Shown: positions 8,855 through 17,270 of the stretch, piece after piece
How the letters are laid out: each line of letters begins with the position of its first letter
Position numbering within the stretch: the first letter of the stretch is position 1
Program-made: the position numbers and the translations under genes
Assembly (NCBI RefSeq): GCF_017377655.1
Contig: NZ_JAFREL010000020.1
Location: 62,001-126,000 of the forward strand
Length of the DNA: 64,000 nt
Direction of reading: 5' to 3'
Source of the DNA: Candidatus Enterococcus ferrettii
GTDB taxonomy: Bacteria > Bacillota > Bacilli > Lactobacillales > Enterococcaceae
The notes under the pieces: generated by a model
The model's input: the letters and a program-made list of their open reading frames with translations, nothing else
Told to the model about the DNA's origin: nothing
The model's database searches: none

Positions 8855-8967
8855 TAACACTATTTTTTCTGCCCCCAAACGAATGAACCCTGCTACAGCT
8901 GCCAACCTTAATAGAAATACTGTTTGCTTTAGAAAATTGGAATCGAAGTGAACAACTCCCGCATTGC

Positions 8968-9000
8968 AAAAAAATACACGAACCAGCGAACCAGTTCGTG
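8968..9000 (-). terminator. Intrinsic terminator after the CMD gene
   Basis: A 7-bp stem (8977-8983 with 8994-9000) followed on the minus strand by UAUUUUUUU. It ends the flavodoxin-cupin-CMD operon. Confidence 0.85.
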
Positions 9001-9014
9001 AAGGACCTTTTAGT

Positions 9015-9329
9015 TTATTCACCAAAAATTTCTTTGGCCAATGCAAAGGCTGACCATGCTTTCGGCCATCCTGCATAAAAAGCCAAATGAGTAATTAATT
9101 CGACAATCTCATCTTTGGTTACACCGTTTTGTTTGGCAATGTTCAGATGCGCTTCCAGCTGGGGAGCGCCCATTGCTAGTAAAGCAGAACAAGTAATTAA
9201 GCTGCGGTCGTGAGCGGAAAGCTGTTCCTCTCGATCCCACACTTCTCCAAATAAAACATCATCATTTAACGCTGCAAATTGTGGGGCAAATTCACCTAAT
9301 TGGTCTCTGCCTGCTGTTTGTTTTGCCAT
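9015..9329 (-). CDS. Carboxymuconolactone decarboxylase (CMD) family protein
   Basis: A small 104-residue all-helical CMD/AhpD-fold protein with the family core LITCSALLAMGAPQLEAHL (residues 45-63) and HLAFYAGWPKAWSA (about 81-94). Only one Cys is present, so the AhpD CxxC peroxidase-partner chemistry is unlikely. The family also contains lactone decarboxylases and proteins of unknown redox role. It ends a three-gene operon with a cupin and a flavodoxin under a LysR regulator, a combination that suggests handling of a small reactive or quinone-like compound; this is inference. Confidence 0.82.
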   Translation of the reverse strand: MAKQTAGRDQLGEFAPQFAALNDDVLFGEVWDREEQLSAHDRSLITCSALLAMGAPQLEAHLNIAKQNGVTKDEIVELITHLAFYAGWPKAWSAFALAKEIFGE

Positions 9330-9343
9330 TTGTATCCGCTCCT

Positions 9344-9757
9344 TTATTTTGCTAATTGATCGTACAACTCATCAGTAACTGGCTCCAACCATTCTGGCGT
9401 GCCAGCAGTAATTGCGATATGTTCAAACCAACTATCTTTAGCTGCACCGTGCCAATGCTTTACTCCGTCGTGGGTAACAATTATATCTCCGGCCTTTAGC
9501 GCTTGGGCTGTCTTGCCTTCTTCTTGATACCAGCCTTCACCGCCAGTCACCAGCAATAGCTGGAAGCCGTCATGATGAATGTGCCAATTGTTGCGGCAGC
9601 CAGGCTCAAAGGTCACGTTCCCTACTCCCACACTTATCTCTGGATCAGCCACTAGTGATTGCAAATAGCTTTGACCAATGAAGTATTGGGCATAGGCATC
9701 ATTTTTTTCACCGACTGGAAAGATGATTCCGTTTTTTACGTCTTCGTGCTTTGTCAT
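9344..9757 (-). CDS. Cupin-domain protein
   Basis: A 137-residue single-domain cupin. The metal-binding motif is in FEPGCRNNWHIHHDGFQ (about residues 50-66), with the second cupin motif around GDIIVTHDGVKHWHGA near 95-110. It has the likely His/His/Glu-or-Gln metal set but the substrate is unknown. Start placed at ATG 9757 because GGAGG lies 8 nt upstream; the ATG five codons earlier overlaps that site. It lies between the flavodoxin (14-bp gap) and the CMD gene (14-bp gap). These cupins are often annotated as quercetin-like or lactone-related without proof. Confidence 0.82.
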   Translation of the reverse strand: MTKHEDVKNGIIFPVGEKNDAYAQYFIGQSYLQSLVADPEISVGVGNVTFEPGCRNNWHIHHDGFQLLLVTGGEGWYQEEGKTAQALKAGDIIVTHDGVKHWHGAAKDSWFEHIAITAGTPEWLEPVTDELYDQLAK

Positions 9758-9771
9758 TATGCATTCCTCCA

Positions 9772-10284
9772 TTAAGCTTCAATAGTTGTTAGCCAATTCT
9801 TAATCGCCGTATCCGAACGATCCACTCGGGAACCTCGGATAGGCAAACCTGCTTTTATGATTGCTGTAGGACAAAGCTGCTTCAGCTCCTCCACACTGCT
9901 GCCCATGCCGCTGCCTTCGTGAGTACAAAAAGGATAGATCGTTTTGCCCTGCCAATCGTTGTCTTGTAAAAAGGAAACCACGATTTGCGGCAATCCGCCC
10001 CACCAGTTGGGATAGCCTAAATAAATCGTTTCATAATCCGTTAAGTGCAAGTTTTCTATTGTATAAGCGATGTATAACTGCTGCTGTCTTTCATGCTCCG
10101 CCTGCTTTGTCGTTTCCTGATAGTCGTTCGGATAAGGCGTTACGGGTTCTAGTTCAAACAGCTTAGCGCCCAACGTTTCGGCAAGTTTCGTTGCAGCAGC
10201 TTCTGTGTTTCCGATGAGTAATTCTTCCATTCTTCCACTAACAAAGTTTTCACCTCGCCGAGAAAAATAAATGACTGCTTCCAT
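9772..10284 (-). CDS. Flavodoxin-like protein
   Basis: A 170-residue flavodoxin-fold protein, FMN-binding by family. The N-terminus MEAVIYFSRRGENF replaces the classical TGNT loop, and the segment IYLGYPNWWGGLP (about residues 88-100) is the hallmark of the YwrO/flavodoxin_4 group. It probably acts as a small reductase in the cytoplasm. Start set at ATG 10284 (GGAGG 8 nt upstream) rather than the GTG six codons before. First gene of the operon with cupin and CMD; the LysR gene lies just upstream on the same strand. Confidence 0.85.
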   Translation of the reverse strand: MEAVIYFSRRGENFVSGRMEELLIGNTEAAATKLAETLGAKLFELEPVTPYPNDYQETTKQAEHERQQQLYIAYTIENLHLTDYETIYLGYPNWWGGLPQIVVSFLQDNDWQGKTIYPFCTHEGSGMGSSVEELKQLCPTAIIKAGLPIRGSRVDRSDTAIKNWLTTIEA

Positions 10285-10378
10285 AGTGAACACCTCCTTC
10301 ACAAAAAAACGCTCTAAGATGATACCTTCATCCTACAGCGCTCCAGCTTATTCGTCTAATACTTCTTGAATCATAGTC

Positions 10379-11260
10379 CTATGCTTGAAAAGCATAGGTA
10401 AAACGGCGAATCAGTTCGTCAACTACCGGGGTATGGATACGCCGCTTCCAAACCAGCACACCATGCGTTTTCAATTCAGGCTCCAAGGGAACAAAGCGAA
10501 ACTGCTGAAGATCTCGATGCGTCGTCGCACCTTCAATCGCTAAAGCTGAGCCTACTCGATTTTCTACTAAAGAAAAAATATTGAAAATTAAATTGTAAGT
10601 ACCTACCACATTCAGTTCTTCAAAGGGCGCTCCTAACCATTGAGCGATCAGCTCCTGAACTTCTTTTCGAGACGAAGACAAAATGGGAATCCCTTTTAAG
10701 TCTCGCGGCGTAATCATGGTCTTTTGAGCCAAAAAAGTTTCCTTTGAGACTAAAAGTCCCCATTTTTCCTCTCGTGGAAGCACAAGGGATTCATATTCGC
10801 TCGTATTGATCGGCTCTAGCAGAAGGGCCAAATCCAGAATTCCTTTATCGAGTCGATCAGATATGTCTTCACTGGTACCTGTCACCAAATTAAAACGAAC
10901 CTGAGGATAATCGCTAACAAGTTCTTCAATCATCAGGGACAAGGTATCTGAATTATCTGCTTCGACACAGCCAATGGAAAAGCTGCCGCTCAGCTGTTTG
11001 TTCCTTTGATCACGGAAGGCTTGATCCAGCTTATCATTCAACTGCAGAATTTCCGCAGCCCGTTCCTTTAAAAAAATTCCCTCTTCAGTTAAGGAGAGTT
11101 GGTTATTCATTCGTTGAAACAACGCCACGCCAACTGATTCCTCTAGTTCCTTCATCTGGCGGCTCAAGGTAGGCTGAGTAATATTTAACAGCTTAGCTGC
11201 CTTTGAAATATTTTTTTCCTCTGCGACGGTCCAAAAATAGCGCAATAAACGGATTTCCAT
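10379..11260 (-). CDS. LysR-family transcriptional regulator
   Basis: A 293-residue LysR protein. The N-terminal helix-turn-helix contains KNISKAAKLLNITQPTLSRQ (about residues 16-35). A periplasmic-binding-fold effector domain follows from about residue 90. It sits 94 bp upstream of the flavodoxin-cupin-CMD operon on the same strand, so it very probably controls that operon. The inducer is not known. A GGAGG site precedes the ATG. Confidence 0.88.
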   Translation of the reverse strand: MEIRLLRYFWTVAEEKNISKAAKLLNITQPTLSRQMKELEESVGVALFQRMNNQLSLTEEGIFLKERAAEILQLNDKLDQAFRDQRNKQLSGSFSIGCVEADNSDTLSLMIEELVSDYPQVRFNLVTGTSEDISDRLDKGILDLALLLEPINTSEYESLVLPREEKWGLLVSKETFLAQKTMITPRDLKGIPILSSSRKEVQELIAQWLGAPFEELNVVGTYNLIFNIFSLVENRVGSALAIEGATTHRDLQQFRFVPLEPELKTHGVLVWKRRIHTPVVDELIRRFTYAFQA

Positions 11261-11300
11261 CCTCGACCTCCTTTCTTTTTTCTTCTATTATATATTATAG

Positions 11301-11406
11301 CTAAATCGCACCTACGACTTGCTGGGGTAAATAAGGCTCCTCTAAAAACTGTACTTCTTCTTTAGTTAATTGTAAATCTAAAGCTGGTGAATTTAATCTA
11401 GTTCAT
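11301..11406 (-). pseudogene. Aldo-keto reductase remnant (internally deleted)
   Basis: The last 32 or so codons of an aldo-keto reductase survive, ending in LTKEEVQFLEEPYLPQQVVG and a TAG stop at 11301. The pattern (LDLQLT, LEEPYLP..VVG) is the usual AKR C-terminus. Directly in front lie a ribosome-binding site (GAAGGAG, 11411-11417) and an ATG at 11404-11406, but that ATG is in another frame and reaches a stop after two codons. A promoter follows further upstream (11436-11466). So the promoter, start and extreme C-terminus remain and about 280 codons between them are gone. Non-functional. Confidence 0.65.
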
Positions 11407-11435
11407 GCTTCTCCTTCTTTTTATTGCTTACAGGT

Positions 11436-11466
11436 AGTGTAAACCTTGAAATTCATTCTAAGTCAA
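11436..11466 (-). promoter_or_regulatory. MerR-type promoter with 19-bp spacer
   Basis: TTGACT (11461-11466) and TACACT (11436-11441) on the minus strand are separated by 19 bp, the over-long spacing typical of MerR-activated promoters. The spacer holds an imperfect dyad. It now drives only the deleted aldo-keto reductase; no MerR gene is present in the window. Confidence 0.55.
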
Positions 11467-11523
11467 TAGGAAATGACTGCACTTTTGCCAGTACTAACGG
11501 GAAGTTGTCCACTAGAATTGGCA

Positions 11524-11552
11524 TTGACCTTTACTTATAGGTAACTTATGAT
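11524..11552 (+). promoter_or_regulatory. Plus-strand promoter upstream of the GrpB-like gene
   Basis: TTGACC (11524-11529), 17-bp spacer, TATGAT (11547-11552). The spacer contains the dyad TTAC-TTATA-GGTAA. It lies 135 bp before the GrpB-like gene and may once have served a lost regulator gene. I see no gene between 11553 and 11686. Confidence 0.55.
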
Positions 11553-11686
11553 AAGAGAGAAGTGCCCTGTTTCTGACCTATACCAGAAAATAACTTGAGA
11601 AAAATTCAATCTGTCAATAGCCTTTTTATGTGAAGCAAGTTAAGGTGTCCTAGTATTTGGGAAGTCAATATAAGGGGTGGTCTAAT

Positions 11687-12244
11687 ATGTCATTAGGGTT
11701 AAAACGAAATACAACCGAACTCATTGACCATGACGTTGAATGGGAAAAGATAGCTGCTCAGACGATTCAGCGGCTTTGGAAAATCTTCGGTTCGATGGCA
11801 ATAGATATACAGCATATTGGCAGTACCTCAATTAAAAATATAAAAGCGAAACCGATTATAGATATTGCCGTTGCCATAGCTGATTTTGAGGTATTAAAAC
11901 CGCTAATTCCCGAATTAGAAGAAAACAATTTTTCCTATCGAGGGTGGTTTATCGTTGAACGAATTGCCGTATTAAATGTCTATGAGCAATTGAAAACGGG
12001 GGATAGAATTACCACTCATCACATTCATATAGTGAAAGCCGATAGTAGTGAGTGGCAGAACCATATAAATTTTCGGGACTATTTAAATGTACATCCCTCT
12101 GTCGCCAAAGCTTACGAAGCCATAAAAGTAGAATTAGCTGCTAAGCACCCTTACGACGAAGATAGGAAAACATACAACGATGGGAAGAATGCTTTTATCA
12201 CTCAAACGATAAACGATGCTGCTCTATGGTTGCATCAACTATAG
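11687..12244 (+). CDS. GrpB-like (UPF0157) nucleotidyltransferase-fold protein
   Basis: A 185-residue GrpB/UPF0157 protein. The core QHIGSTSIKNIKAKPIIDIAV (here split: QHIGSTSIKNI, residues 42-52, and AKPIIDIAV, 54-62) is the G-S-x-x-x-D-x-x nucleotidyltransferase motif. Family members are often near CoaE or antibiotic-modifying genes; the reaction is not established. Start set at ATG 11687 behind GGGGTGG; an in-frame ATG ten codons upstream lacks a ribosome-binding site. It is a single-gene unit between a decayed region and dat. Confidence 0.8.
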   Translation: MSLGLKRNTTELIDHDVEWEKIAAQTIQRLWKIFGSMAIDIQHIGSTSIKNIKAKPIIDIAVAIADFEVLKPLIPELEENNFSYRGWFIVERIAVLNVYEQLKTGDRITTHHIHIVKADSSEWQNHINFRDYLNVHPSVAKAYEAIKVELAAKHPYDEDRKTYNDGKNAFITQTINDAALWLHQL

Positions 12245-12398
12245 AAACTGCTTGAAATCAATAGAATATATTGTAATGCTATAGGATGATTGGTAAGAAG
12301 AAGCCAATAGACACATTCCAACGGGAAAGGCTTTGTGTTGATCGTTTGGTAATTGAAAATCTTTGTCTATTATTATAAAAAAGAAAGTAGGAAAACAA

Positions 12399-13256
12399 AT
12401 GAAGGTCATTTTAAACGGTCAGCTAGTTGAGCGAACGGAAGCAAAAGTGGATATTGAAGACCGGGGGTATCAGTTTGGCGATGGAATTTATGAAGGATTT
12501 CGAGTGTATCAAAGCTGTATATTTACCTTTGATGAGCATATTGCCCGCCTGTTTCATAGTGCTGAATTGATTGACTTGGAGATTCCTTATACTAAGGAAC
12601 AGCTGAAGGAACAGTTAACTGAATTAATCACTGCCAATCAATTAGGTGATGGAATGATCTATTTACAGATTTCTCGCGGCACTCAAATGCCGAGAAATCA
12701 CGTTTACTTGCCTAGCAATGAACCAGTTTTAATGGCTACTTCCATGGCAGCACCTCGTGATCCTGCCTCTTTTGAAAAAGGCATTACTGCGATTACAGCA
12801 GTAGATGATCGCTGGCTGCATTGTGATATTAAAAGTTTGAATTTATTAGGCAATGTCTTAGCAAAAAATCAAGCGGCTAAGGCTGGTGCTGACGAAGCCA
12901 TTTTGTATCGGGATGAAGATCACGTAACCGAATGCTCGCATTCGAATGTTTTCATCGTTAAGGATAATACGTTGATTACTCATCCGGCAAATAATTTTGT
13001 TTTAAACGGAATTACTCGACAAACCATCTTGAAGCTGGCAAAGGAAAATGATATTGCTGTCGAAGAACGAGTATTCAGCTTAGCAGAGTTGAAGCAGGCC
13101 GATGAAGTCTTTATCTCCAGTATTATGGCTGAGGTAACACCTGTCACTACCATTGATGATGAAACGATTGGCAATGGTACTCGTGGTCCGCTATCAACAG
13201 AATTAGAACAATACTTTGTTGCAGAAATCGAGAAAACCTGCGGCGTAGAACTATAA
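12399..13256 (+). CDS. dat: D-amino-acid transaminase
   Basis: Makes D-glutamate from D-alanine and 2-oxoglutarate for peptidoglycan (EC 2.6.1.21). The 285-residue length and fold-type IV PLP aminotransferase signature fit: the PLP lysine is in CDIKSLNLLGNVLAK near residue 145, RGYQFGDGIYEGFRVY is near 25-40, and a conserved Glu is in ADEAILY. Start at ATG 12399 matches the family N-terminus MKVILNG; an upstream in-frame ATG lacks a site. Convergent with the LCP gene through a shared terminator. Its location next to cell-wall genes (LCP, SEDS) fits a wall-precursor role. Confidence 0.9.
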   Translation: MKVILNGQLVERTEAKVDIEDRGYQFGDGIYEGFRVYQSCIFTFDEHIARLFHSAELIDLEIPYTKEQLKEQLTELITANQLGDGMIYLQISRGTQMPRNHVYLPSNEPVLMATSMAAPRDPASFEKGITAITAVDDRWLHCDIKSLNLLGNVLAKNQAAKAGADEAILYRDEDHVTECSHSNVFIVKDNTLITHPANNFVLNGITRQTILKLAKENDIAVEERVFSLAELKQADEVFISSIMAEVTPVTTIDDETIGNGTRGPLSTELEQYFVAEIEKTCGVEL

Positions 13257-13307
13257 AAAAACTTCCCTCTGCCGATTTTCAGTGGCAGAGGGAAGCTATT
13301 TTATTTT
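13254..13307. terminator. Bidirectional terminator between dat and the LCP gene
   Basis: A perfect 12-bp GC-rich stem (13262-13273 with 13284-13295) has an A-run on its left and a T-rich run on its right, so it can stop transcription from both converging genes. Confidence 0.92.
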
Positions 13308-14197
13308 AGAAAATCAGCAATTGCCCGTTGATTTTTATCCAATTGTATCTCCAGCACACTACCAGCTGGAGTATCATCATTGTAGCTCCAGCTATCCTCT
13401 ATTGGAATAGACAATGTCTCCACTGGCTTTTCAACCCCTTTAATGAAGTCCAATCCGCAGGCAATCAATACCGTGTTAGGAATATTGGTATCCATGCTGC
13501 CCATCAGCTTACCAATCGTCTTTGGTAACTTCATTAATGTGGTGATACCTTTAGACTGCTCACATAAAGCCTTTACTACCTGCTGCTGGCGCGTAATCCG
13601 ACCAAAATCTCCCTCACCATCACCACGGTAACGAGAGTATTGCAGCAATGTGTTGCCGTCCATTTGTTGTTTTCCCTTTTCGATAGTCACACCATCTAAT
13701 TCAAAGGATTCTTGAGCATCTATCGTCACCCCTTTGGGAAACAAATCATTGATGCAATCGACAAATTTATCAAAGGTCATACTAATATAGTAAGGTGTTT
13801 TTACCTGAAAATTATCTTTTAATGTCTCCTCAAGCAAGGGCATACCACCGTAAAAGTAAGCAGCATTGATTTTGTCCTTCCCATATTCAGGAATGTCCAC
13901 ATAGGAATCTCGCATGATTGAAATCAATTTAGGCTGCTTGGTCCGGCGATTGTACTGGCCAATCATTAAACTATCGGAGCGGCCGCTTTCTTCATCAGGC
14001 CGAGCATCCGACCCGACTAGGGTGAAGTTCACAATCTCCGGTACCCCCGCAGGTACGGGAAGCTCTGGCACTTCCTCTTTGACAGTCTTCGTCTTTTTTT
14101 CAGCTGTGAAACCCTCGAGAAACTCAAAGGAGACAAAACTGACTGCTGCAACTAGGAGCATCAGAACCAAAATCGTTGCTTTTTGTCCCTTGTTCAT
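13301..14197 (-). CDS. LytR-CpsA-Psr (LCP) family glycopolymer ligase
   Basis: A 298-residue membrane-anchored LCP enzyme; family members transfer wall polymers from lipid carriers to peptidoglycan outside the cell. One N-terminal membrane helix (about residues 8-28) is followed by the LCP domain with TLVGSDARPDEESGRSDS (about 56-73), SIMRDSYVDIP near 95 and GRITRQQQVVKAL near 205, which contain the Asp and Arg residues that bind the pyrophosphate lipid. Often annotated Psr or LytR regulator in enterococci, but a transcriptional role is unlikely. It follows the SEDS pair in the same direction. Confidence 0.87.
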   Translation of the reverse strand: MNKGQKATILVLMLLVAAVSFVSFEFLEGFTAEKKTKTVKEEVPELPVPAGVPEIVNFTLVGSDARPDEESGRSDSLMIGQYNRRTKQPKLISIMRDSYVDIPEYGKDKINAAYFYGGMPLLEETLKDNFQVKTPYYISMTFDKFVDCINDLFPKGVTIDAQESFELDGVTIEKGKQQMDGNTLLQYSRYRGDGEGDFGRITRQQQVVKALCEQSKGITTLMKLPKTIGKLMGSMDTNIPNTVLIACGLDFIKGVEKPVETLSIPIEDSWSYNDDTPAGSVLEIQLDKNQRAIADFLK

Positions 14198-14281
14198 CGT
14201 TTATTTCCTTTCTATTTGAAGGGAAACTCTCGCTTGCCAAATCACTGGTCCTCTATTATGATAAGTCAAACTGAGAATTTC

Positions 14282-15460
14282 TCAGTTTATCTTTTTTGGG
14301 GTCGATAGAGCTGCCACTCTTCGGCCTTTTTTTGGCTTTTCCATTCCTAGGACAATTCCCAATCCAACACACACTGTGATCATGGAGGTTCCACCCTGAC
14401 TCAAAAAAGGCAAGGGAATACCCGTTAACGGCAAGATTCCAATAGCTGCACCGATATTTTCTACTGTCTGGAATAATAAGGCAAAAACCAAACCTACTGA
14501 GAAATATAAACAGCCGCGATTATTGGTTTGAATTCCAGCCGTCAGCATCTGATAAAATAGATAGAAATACAAAAACAGAACACCACTGCTGCCAATAAAC
14601 CCCGCTTTTTCTGCAATAACGGTAAAAATCATATCTGACTCACGTACAGGAACATAGATGGAGACCAATTCACTAGGTTTTCCGGCAAAACCACCCGCTG
14701 CCACGGATAGCATACTGCGGACCTGCTGGAAAGAAATCGAATCCTGATACTTGAAAGGATCAATCCAGGCCTCCACTCGATTCAATTGATACTCTTTAAA
14801 ATGTAGAGCTTGCAAGATTGCTCGTCCCCACTCAGTGAAGACAAACAACAGCAGACAACCGCCCAACATTGCTAATATTCCTGCTCCAACTAATAAGATC
14901 CGTTTATCCACGCCCACTACAATAAACAAAGCTGCCAAAACACAAATAAACACTAAGCTGGTCCCAAAATCCCGTTGCATAAACATCAACAAAAAGGTTG
15001 GCAAAGCAATGGCCAAACTTTTTATTATATACATCCCATCCTCTTTCAAGGAATGCGGCCGACCTTCTTTTTCGTACTTTAATGTAAAATGTACGAGCAT
15101 TAATATAAAACTGATTTTCACCATTTCTGAAGGCTGCAGCGACAACGGTCCGATTCGCAGCCAACGTTTAGTTCCTGTCAACAGATACATTGCTGGGTCA
15201 TAATACCATTGCAGCAGCAACATGATGCCTAAGGAAAAACTATACCAAATAGGTGCAAACTTAACTAAAAATTGAAAGGGAATCCGTCGCATAATCAGCA
15301 ACGCTCCAAAAGCTAACACGCTAAAAATCAGCTGCTTAAAAATGACTGGCTGAACGGCTCGACCATCCAGCAAAGCTGCCTGATATTGTACCCAAACACT
15401 TAAAATGAGAAGTAAAAAGATCGGCAGCAATAAGGCATCATTCCACTCTTTGCGCTTCAC
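14282..15460 (-). CDS. SEDS-family peptidoglycan polymerase (RodA-like)
   Basis: A 392-residue polytopic protein of the FtsW/RodA/SpoVE family, which polymerises lipid II together with a class B PBP. About ten membrane helices. The conserved LQPSEMVKISFILML is near residue 115 and the C-terminal PLPFLSQGGTSM near 350. Start is GTG 15460 with GGAGG 7 nt upstream. It is the second gene after the M-box riboswitch, 4 bp from the first SEDS gene. Which of the two is FtsW-like or RodA-like cannot be settled by eye; pairs of extra SEDS genes also occur in Listeria (recalled). Confidence 0.87.
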   Translation of the reverse strand: MKRKEWNDALLLPIFLLLILSVWVQYQAALLDGRAVQPVIFKQLIFSVLAFGALLIMRRIPFQFLVKFAPIWYSFSLGIMLLLQWYYDPAMYLLTGTKRWLRIGPLSLQPSEMVKISFILMLVHFTLKYEKEGRPHSLKEDGMYIIKSLAIALPTFLLMFMQRDFGTSLVFICVLAALFIVVGVDKRILLVGAGILAMLGGCLLLFVFTEWGRAILQALHFKEYQLNRVEAWIDPFKYQDSISFQQVRSMLSVAAGGFAGKPSELVSIYVPVRESDMIFTVIAEKAGFIGSSGVLFLYFYLFYQMLTAGIQTNNRGCLYFSVGLVFALLFQTVENIGAAIGILPLTGIPLPFLSQGGTSMITVCVGLGIVLGMEKPKKGRRVAALSTPKKIN

Positions 15461-15464
15461 TTCT

Positions 15465-16595
15465 TCACCTCCTTTCCCTAGCTGAGATATTCAATGCAAC
15501 CCCAAGACTGACCGAAAGAATCATATAGCTGGTTCCACCATAACTGAGAAAGGGTAATGGAATCCCCGTCATAGGAATTAAACCTAGTGTGCTGGCTACG
15601 TTAATACTCGTCTGCACCAGCAGCAAAGTCCCAATCCCCATGACGATTAATGCAGCCTGATGATTTTGGCAATGGGTGCTCAGCCAAAACAGCCGCAGAC
15701 AAATGACAAACAAAAGCAGAAGCAAAAACAAGGCCATAATCATCCCTAGCTCTTCGACGATAATTGAGAAAATAAAGTCGGTTTCTGCTTCCGGCAAATA
15801 ACCATTTTTGGTGATGCTATTGCCGATTCCCCGACCAAAGAATCCGCCATTATACATGGCATAATAGGAATTGCTCATTTGATACCCTGTTCCATTAACA
15901 TCTGCAAAGGGATTTCCTGCAATCGCGATTCGTTCATACACATGTTGAAACAGGTGCGGCAGTAAATCATGACTCCCCAACAGCAGCACAATTCCAGCAG
16001 CTACCAACGCGCCAACTACCGCTGCAAAGCCTAGAATCAGCCCAACATCGACTGGAATCGCCGCTGCCCAGAAAAGAACTCCGGCCACAAGTAACAGAAT
16101 CAAGGCCCCAGTTACTTTAGGCTGAATGAAAACCAGCGTTGCTAAAAACAGAGTAACTAAAATGGGCGCCCGCAATTCTTTTTTTGATTGCAATGGATTA
16201 CGAAAGTAATAGCTTAAGTAAAAAATTAGAGCAATGTTAGCCAATTCCGAAGGCTGAAATTGAATCCCGAAAATCGAAATCCAGCGCTGAGCCCCATTCA
16301 CCGTTACTCCAAAAAGATGCACCTTCACCAGCAGCAAAAGTAAGGCCGAACAACCTAAAAGAATTTGAGCTACTCCTAATTTCAGAAAGTGCTGCAGTTT
16401 AACAGAATAGGTTAGAGCTAATGCGCCCCAGCTAAGAATCACGAAGACCAGCTGGCGATAAAATAAACTTCGAGGATTCGCACCGGCGATCATGAGTCGA
16501 TAAGAACTTGCGCTGAAAACCTCTAAAAGACCGATGATAGACAGGACAGCATAAGGTCCAATAATCCACCAATCGATCTTTTTTACATTTTGCAT
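15465..16595 (-). CDS. SEDS-family peptidoglycan polymerase (FtsW-like)
   Basis: A 376-residue SEDS protein with about ten membrane helices, FQPSELANIALIFYL near residue 120, EELGMIMALFLLL near 275 and PLPFLSYGGTSYM near 345. It polymerises glycan strands from lipid II at the membrane. Start at ATG 16595, where GGAGG is 7 nt upstream; the longer frame starts inside the ribosome-binding region. It is the first gene behind the M-box riboswitch (terminator 16664-16702), so its expression is predicted to rise when magnesium is low. Possible dose effect: with little Mg2+ to bridge teichoic acids, cells may alter wall synthesis. Confidence 0.87.
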   Translation of the reverse strand: MQNVKKIDWWIIGPYAVLSIIGLLEVFSASSYRLMIAGANPRSLFYRQLVFVILSWGALALTYSVKLQHFLKLGVAQILLGCSALLLLLVKVHLFGVTVNGAQRWISIFGIQFQPSELANIALIFYLSYYFRNPLQSKKELRAPILVTLFLATLVFIQPKVTGALILLLVAGVLFWAAAIPVDVGLILGFAAVVGALVAAGIVLLLGSHDLLPHLFQHVYERIAIAGNPFADVNGTGYQMSNSYYAMYNGGFFGRGIGNSITKNGYLPEAETDFIFSIIVEELGMIMALFLLLLLFVICLRLFWLSTHCQNHQAALIVMGIGTLLLVQTSINVASTLGLIPMTGIPLPFLSYGGTSYMILSVSLGVALNISARERR

Positions 16596-16663
16596 TGCTT
16601 CACCTCCCTTCGACAAAGTTAGGTGAAAGCGAGCGGTTATTTCTACTAGTTTTAAAATTCATA

Positions 16664-16702
16664 CAAAAAGGTCAGAAACCTTTTCGAACAAGAATTCTGA
16701 CC
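16664..16702 (-). terminator. M-box expression-platform terminator
   Basis: An 8-bp stem (16670-16677 with 16695-16702) with a longer loop, followed by UUUUU on the minus strand. It lies between the M-box aptamer and the first SEDS gene and is the predicted off-state hairpin. Confidence 0.85.
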
Positions 16703-16714
16703 TAGCGTCATCTC

Positions 16715-16866
16715 ATCGTCCGAGTTTTAGCACTATACAACGTAAAGATTCTCATCTTAGCTATTTTGGAAAAAGCCTTAATCCGACAATTCCTGTTTTA
16801 CCCATTGGCATCTTTCGATGTTTCTGAGCAATAGCTTATGTTTGTATAGGAGCCTCACCTAACAAG
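16715..16866 (-). promoter_or_regulatory. M-box (ykoK leader) magnesium riboswitch
   Basis: The minus strand carries the M-box landmarks in the right order and spacing: GTTAGGTGAGGCTCC (16849-16863), GCCAATGGGTAAAACAG (about 16792-16808), GGATTAAGGC, and AGTGCTAAAAC (16724-16734). These match the Bacillus ykoK leader as I remember it. The RNA binds Mg2+ and then lets the downstream terminator form. Unusually, the downstream genes are cell-wall SEDS polymerases and not a Mg2+ transporter. A covariance-model search for RF00380 would confirm it. Confidence 0.93.
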
Positions 16867-16893
16867 TTATATTGTTTTTATTTTCACGATCCA

Positions 16894-16923
16894 ATCTTAC
16901 TCTTTCCAATGAGAAGCTTGCAA
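16894..16923 (-). promoter_or_regulatory. Candidate promoter of the M-box transcript
   Basis: Minus-strand TTGCAA (16918-16923), 18-bp spacer, TAAGAT (16894-16899), giving a start about 20 nt before the aptamer. An alternative TTGGAT/TATAAC pair (16866-16894) would start inside the aptamer and is less likely. The remaining 16924-17270 is AT-rich without a supported gene. Confidence 0.5.
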
Positions 16924-17270
16924 CCAAAATTCTAGTTTTTTCACTTAATTTACTTTTTCTTAATAACATCCAATTAGATACAAAAGAACAAACACTGAAT
17001 AAAACCTTCCAGATACTAGCTTTTTACTTACGGAGACTCCTCGGATTGTTTCTTTCAGCTAATTCCTATATACACCAAAAAATTTTCTAAAAATGACCTT
17101 TTTTCCAAAAATTAGTTGCAATTACGGTTATCTAAAAGTACCATTCTTGCTGCGATAAAAAATAGTTCTCTTTTCCAAGCTATTTCCCTTAAACATAAAA
17201 AACAAGAGCATATAATTAAAAGAACAGCAATTATTTTAACATCCAATTAGTATCACCCAAAAATTGTTGT

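Noticed and set aside
8792..9076. A 94-codon minus-strand frame between lacR and the CMD gene
   Set aside because: It runs through two intrinsic terminators and overlaps the CMD gene in another frame.
16715..16866. First impression of a tracrRNA/CRISPR-like sequence from the GTTTTAG string
   Set aside because: The string belongs to the M-box on the opposite strand; no spaced repeats or cas genes are present.
16872..17090. A 72-codon plus-strand frame upstream of the SEDS genes
   Set aside because: It lies antisense over the M-box promoter region and has no supporting site.
16964..17250. Exact 14-nt direct repeat TAACATCCAATTAG (16964-16977 and 17237-17250)
   Set aside because: AT-rich, 273 bp apart, not linked to any promoter or duplication; could be chance.
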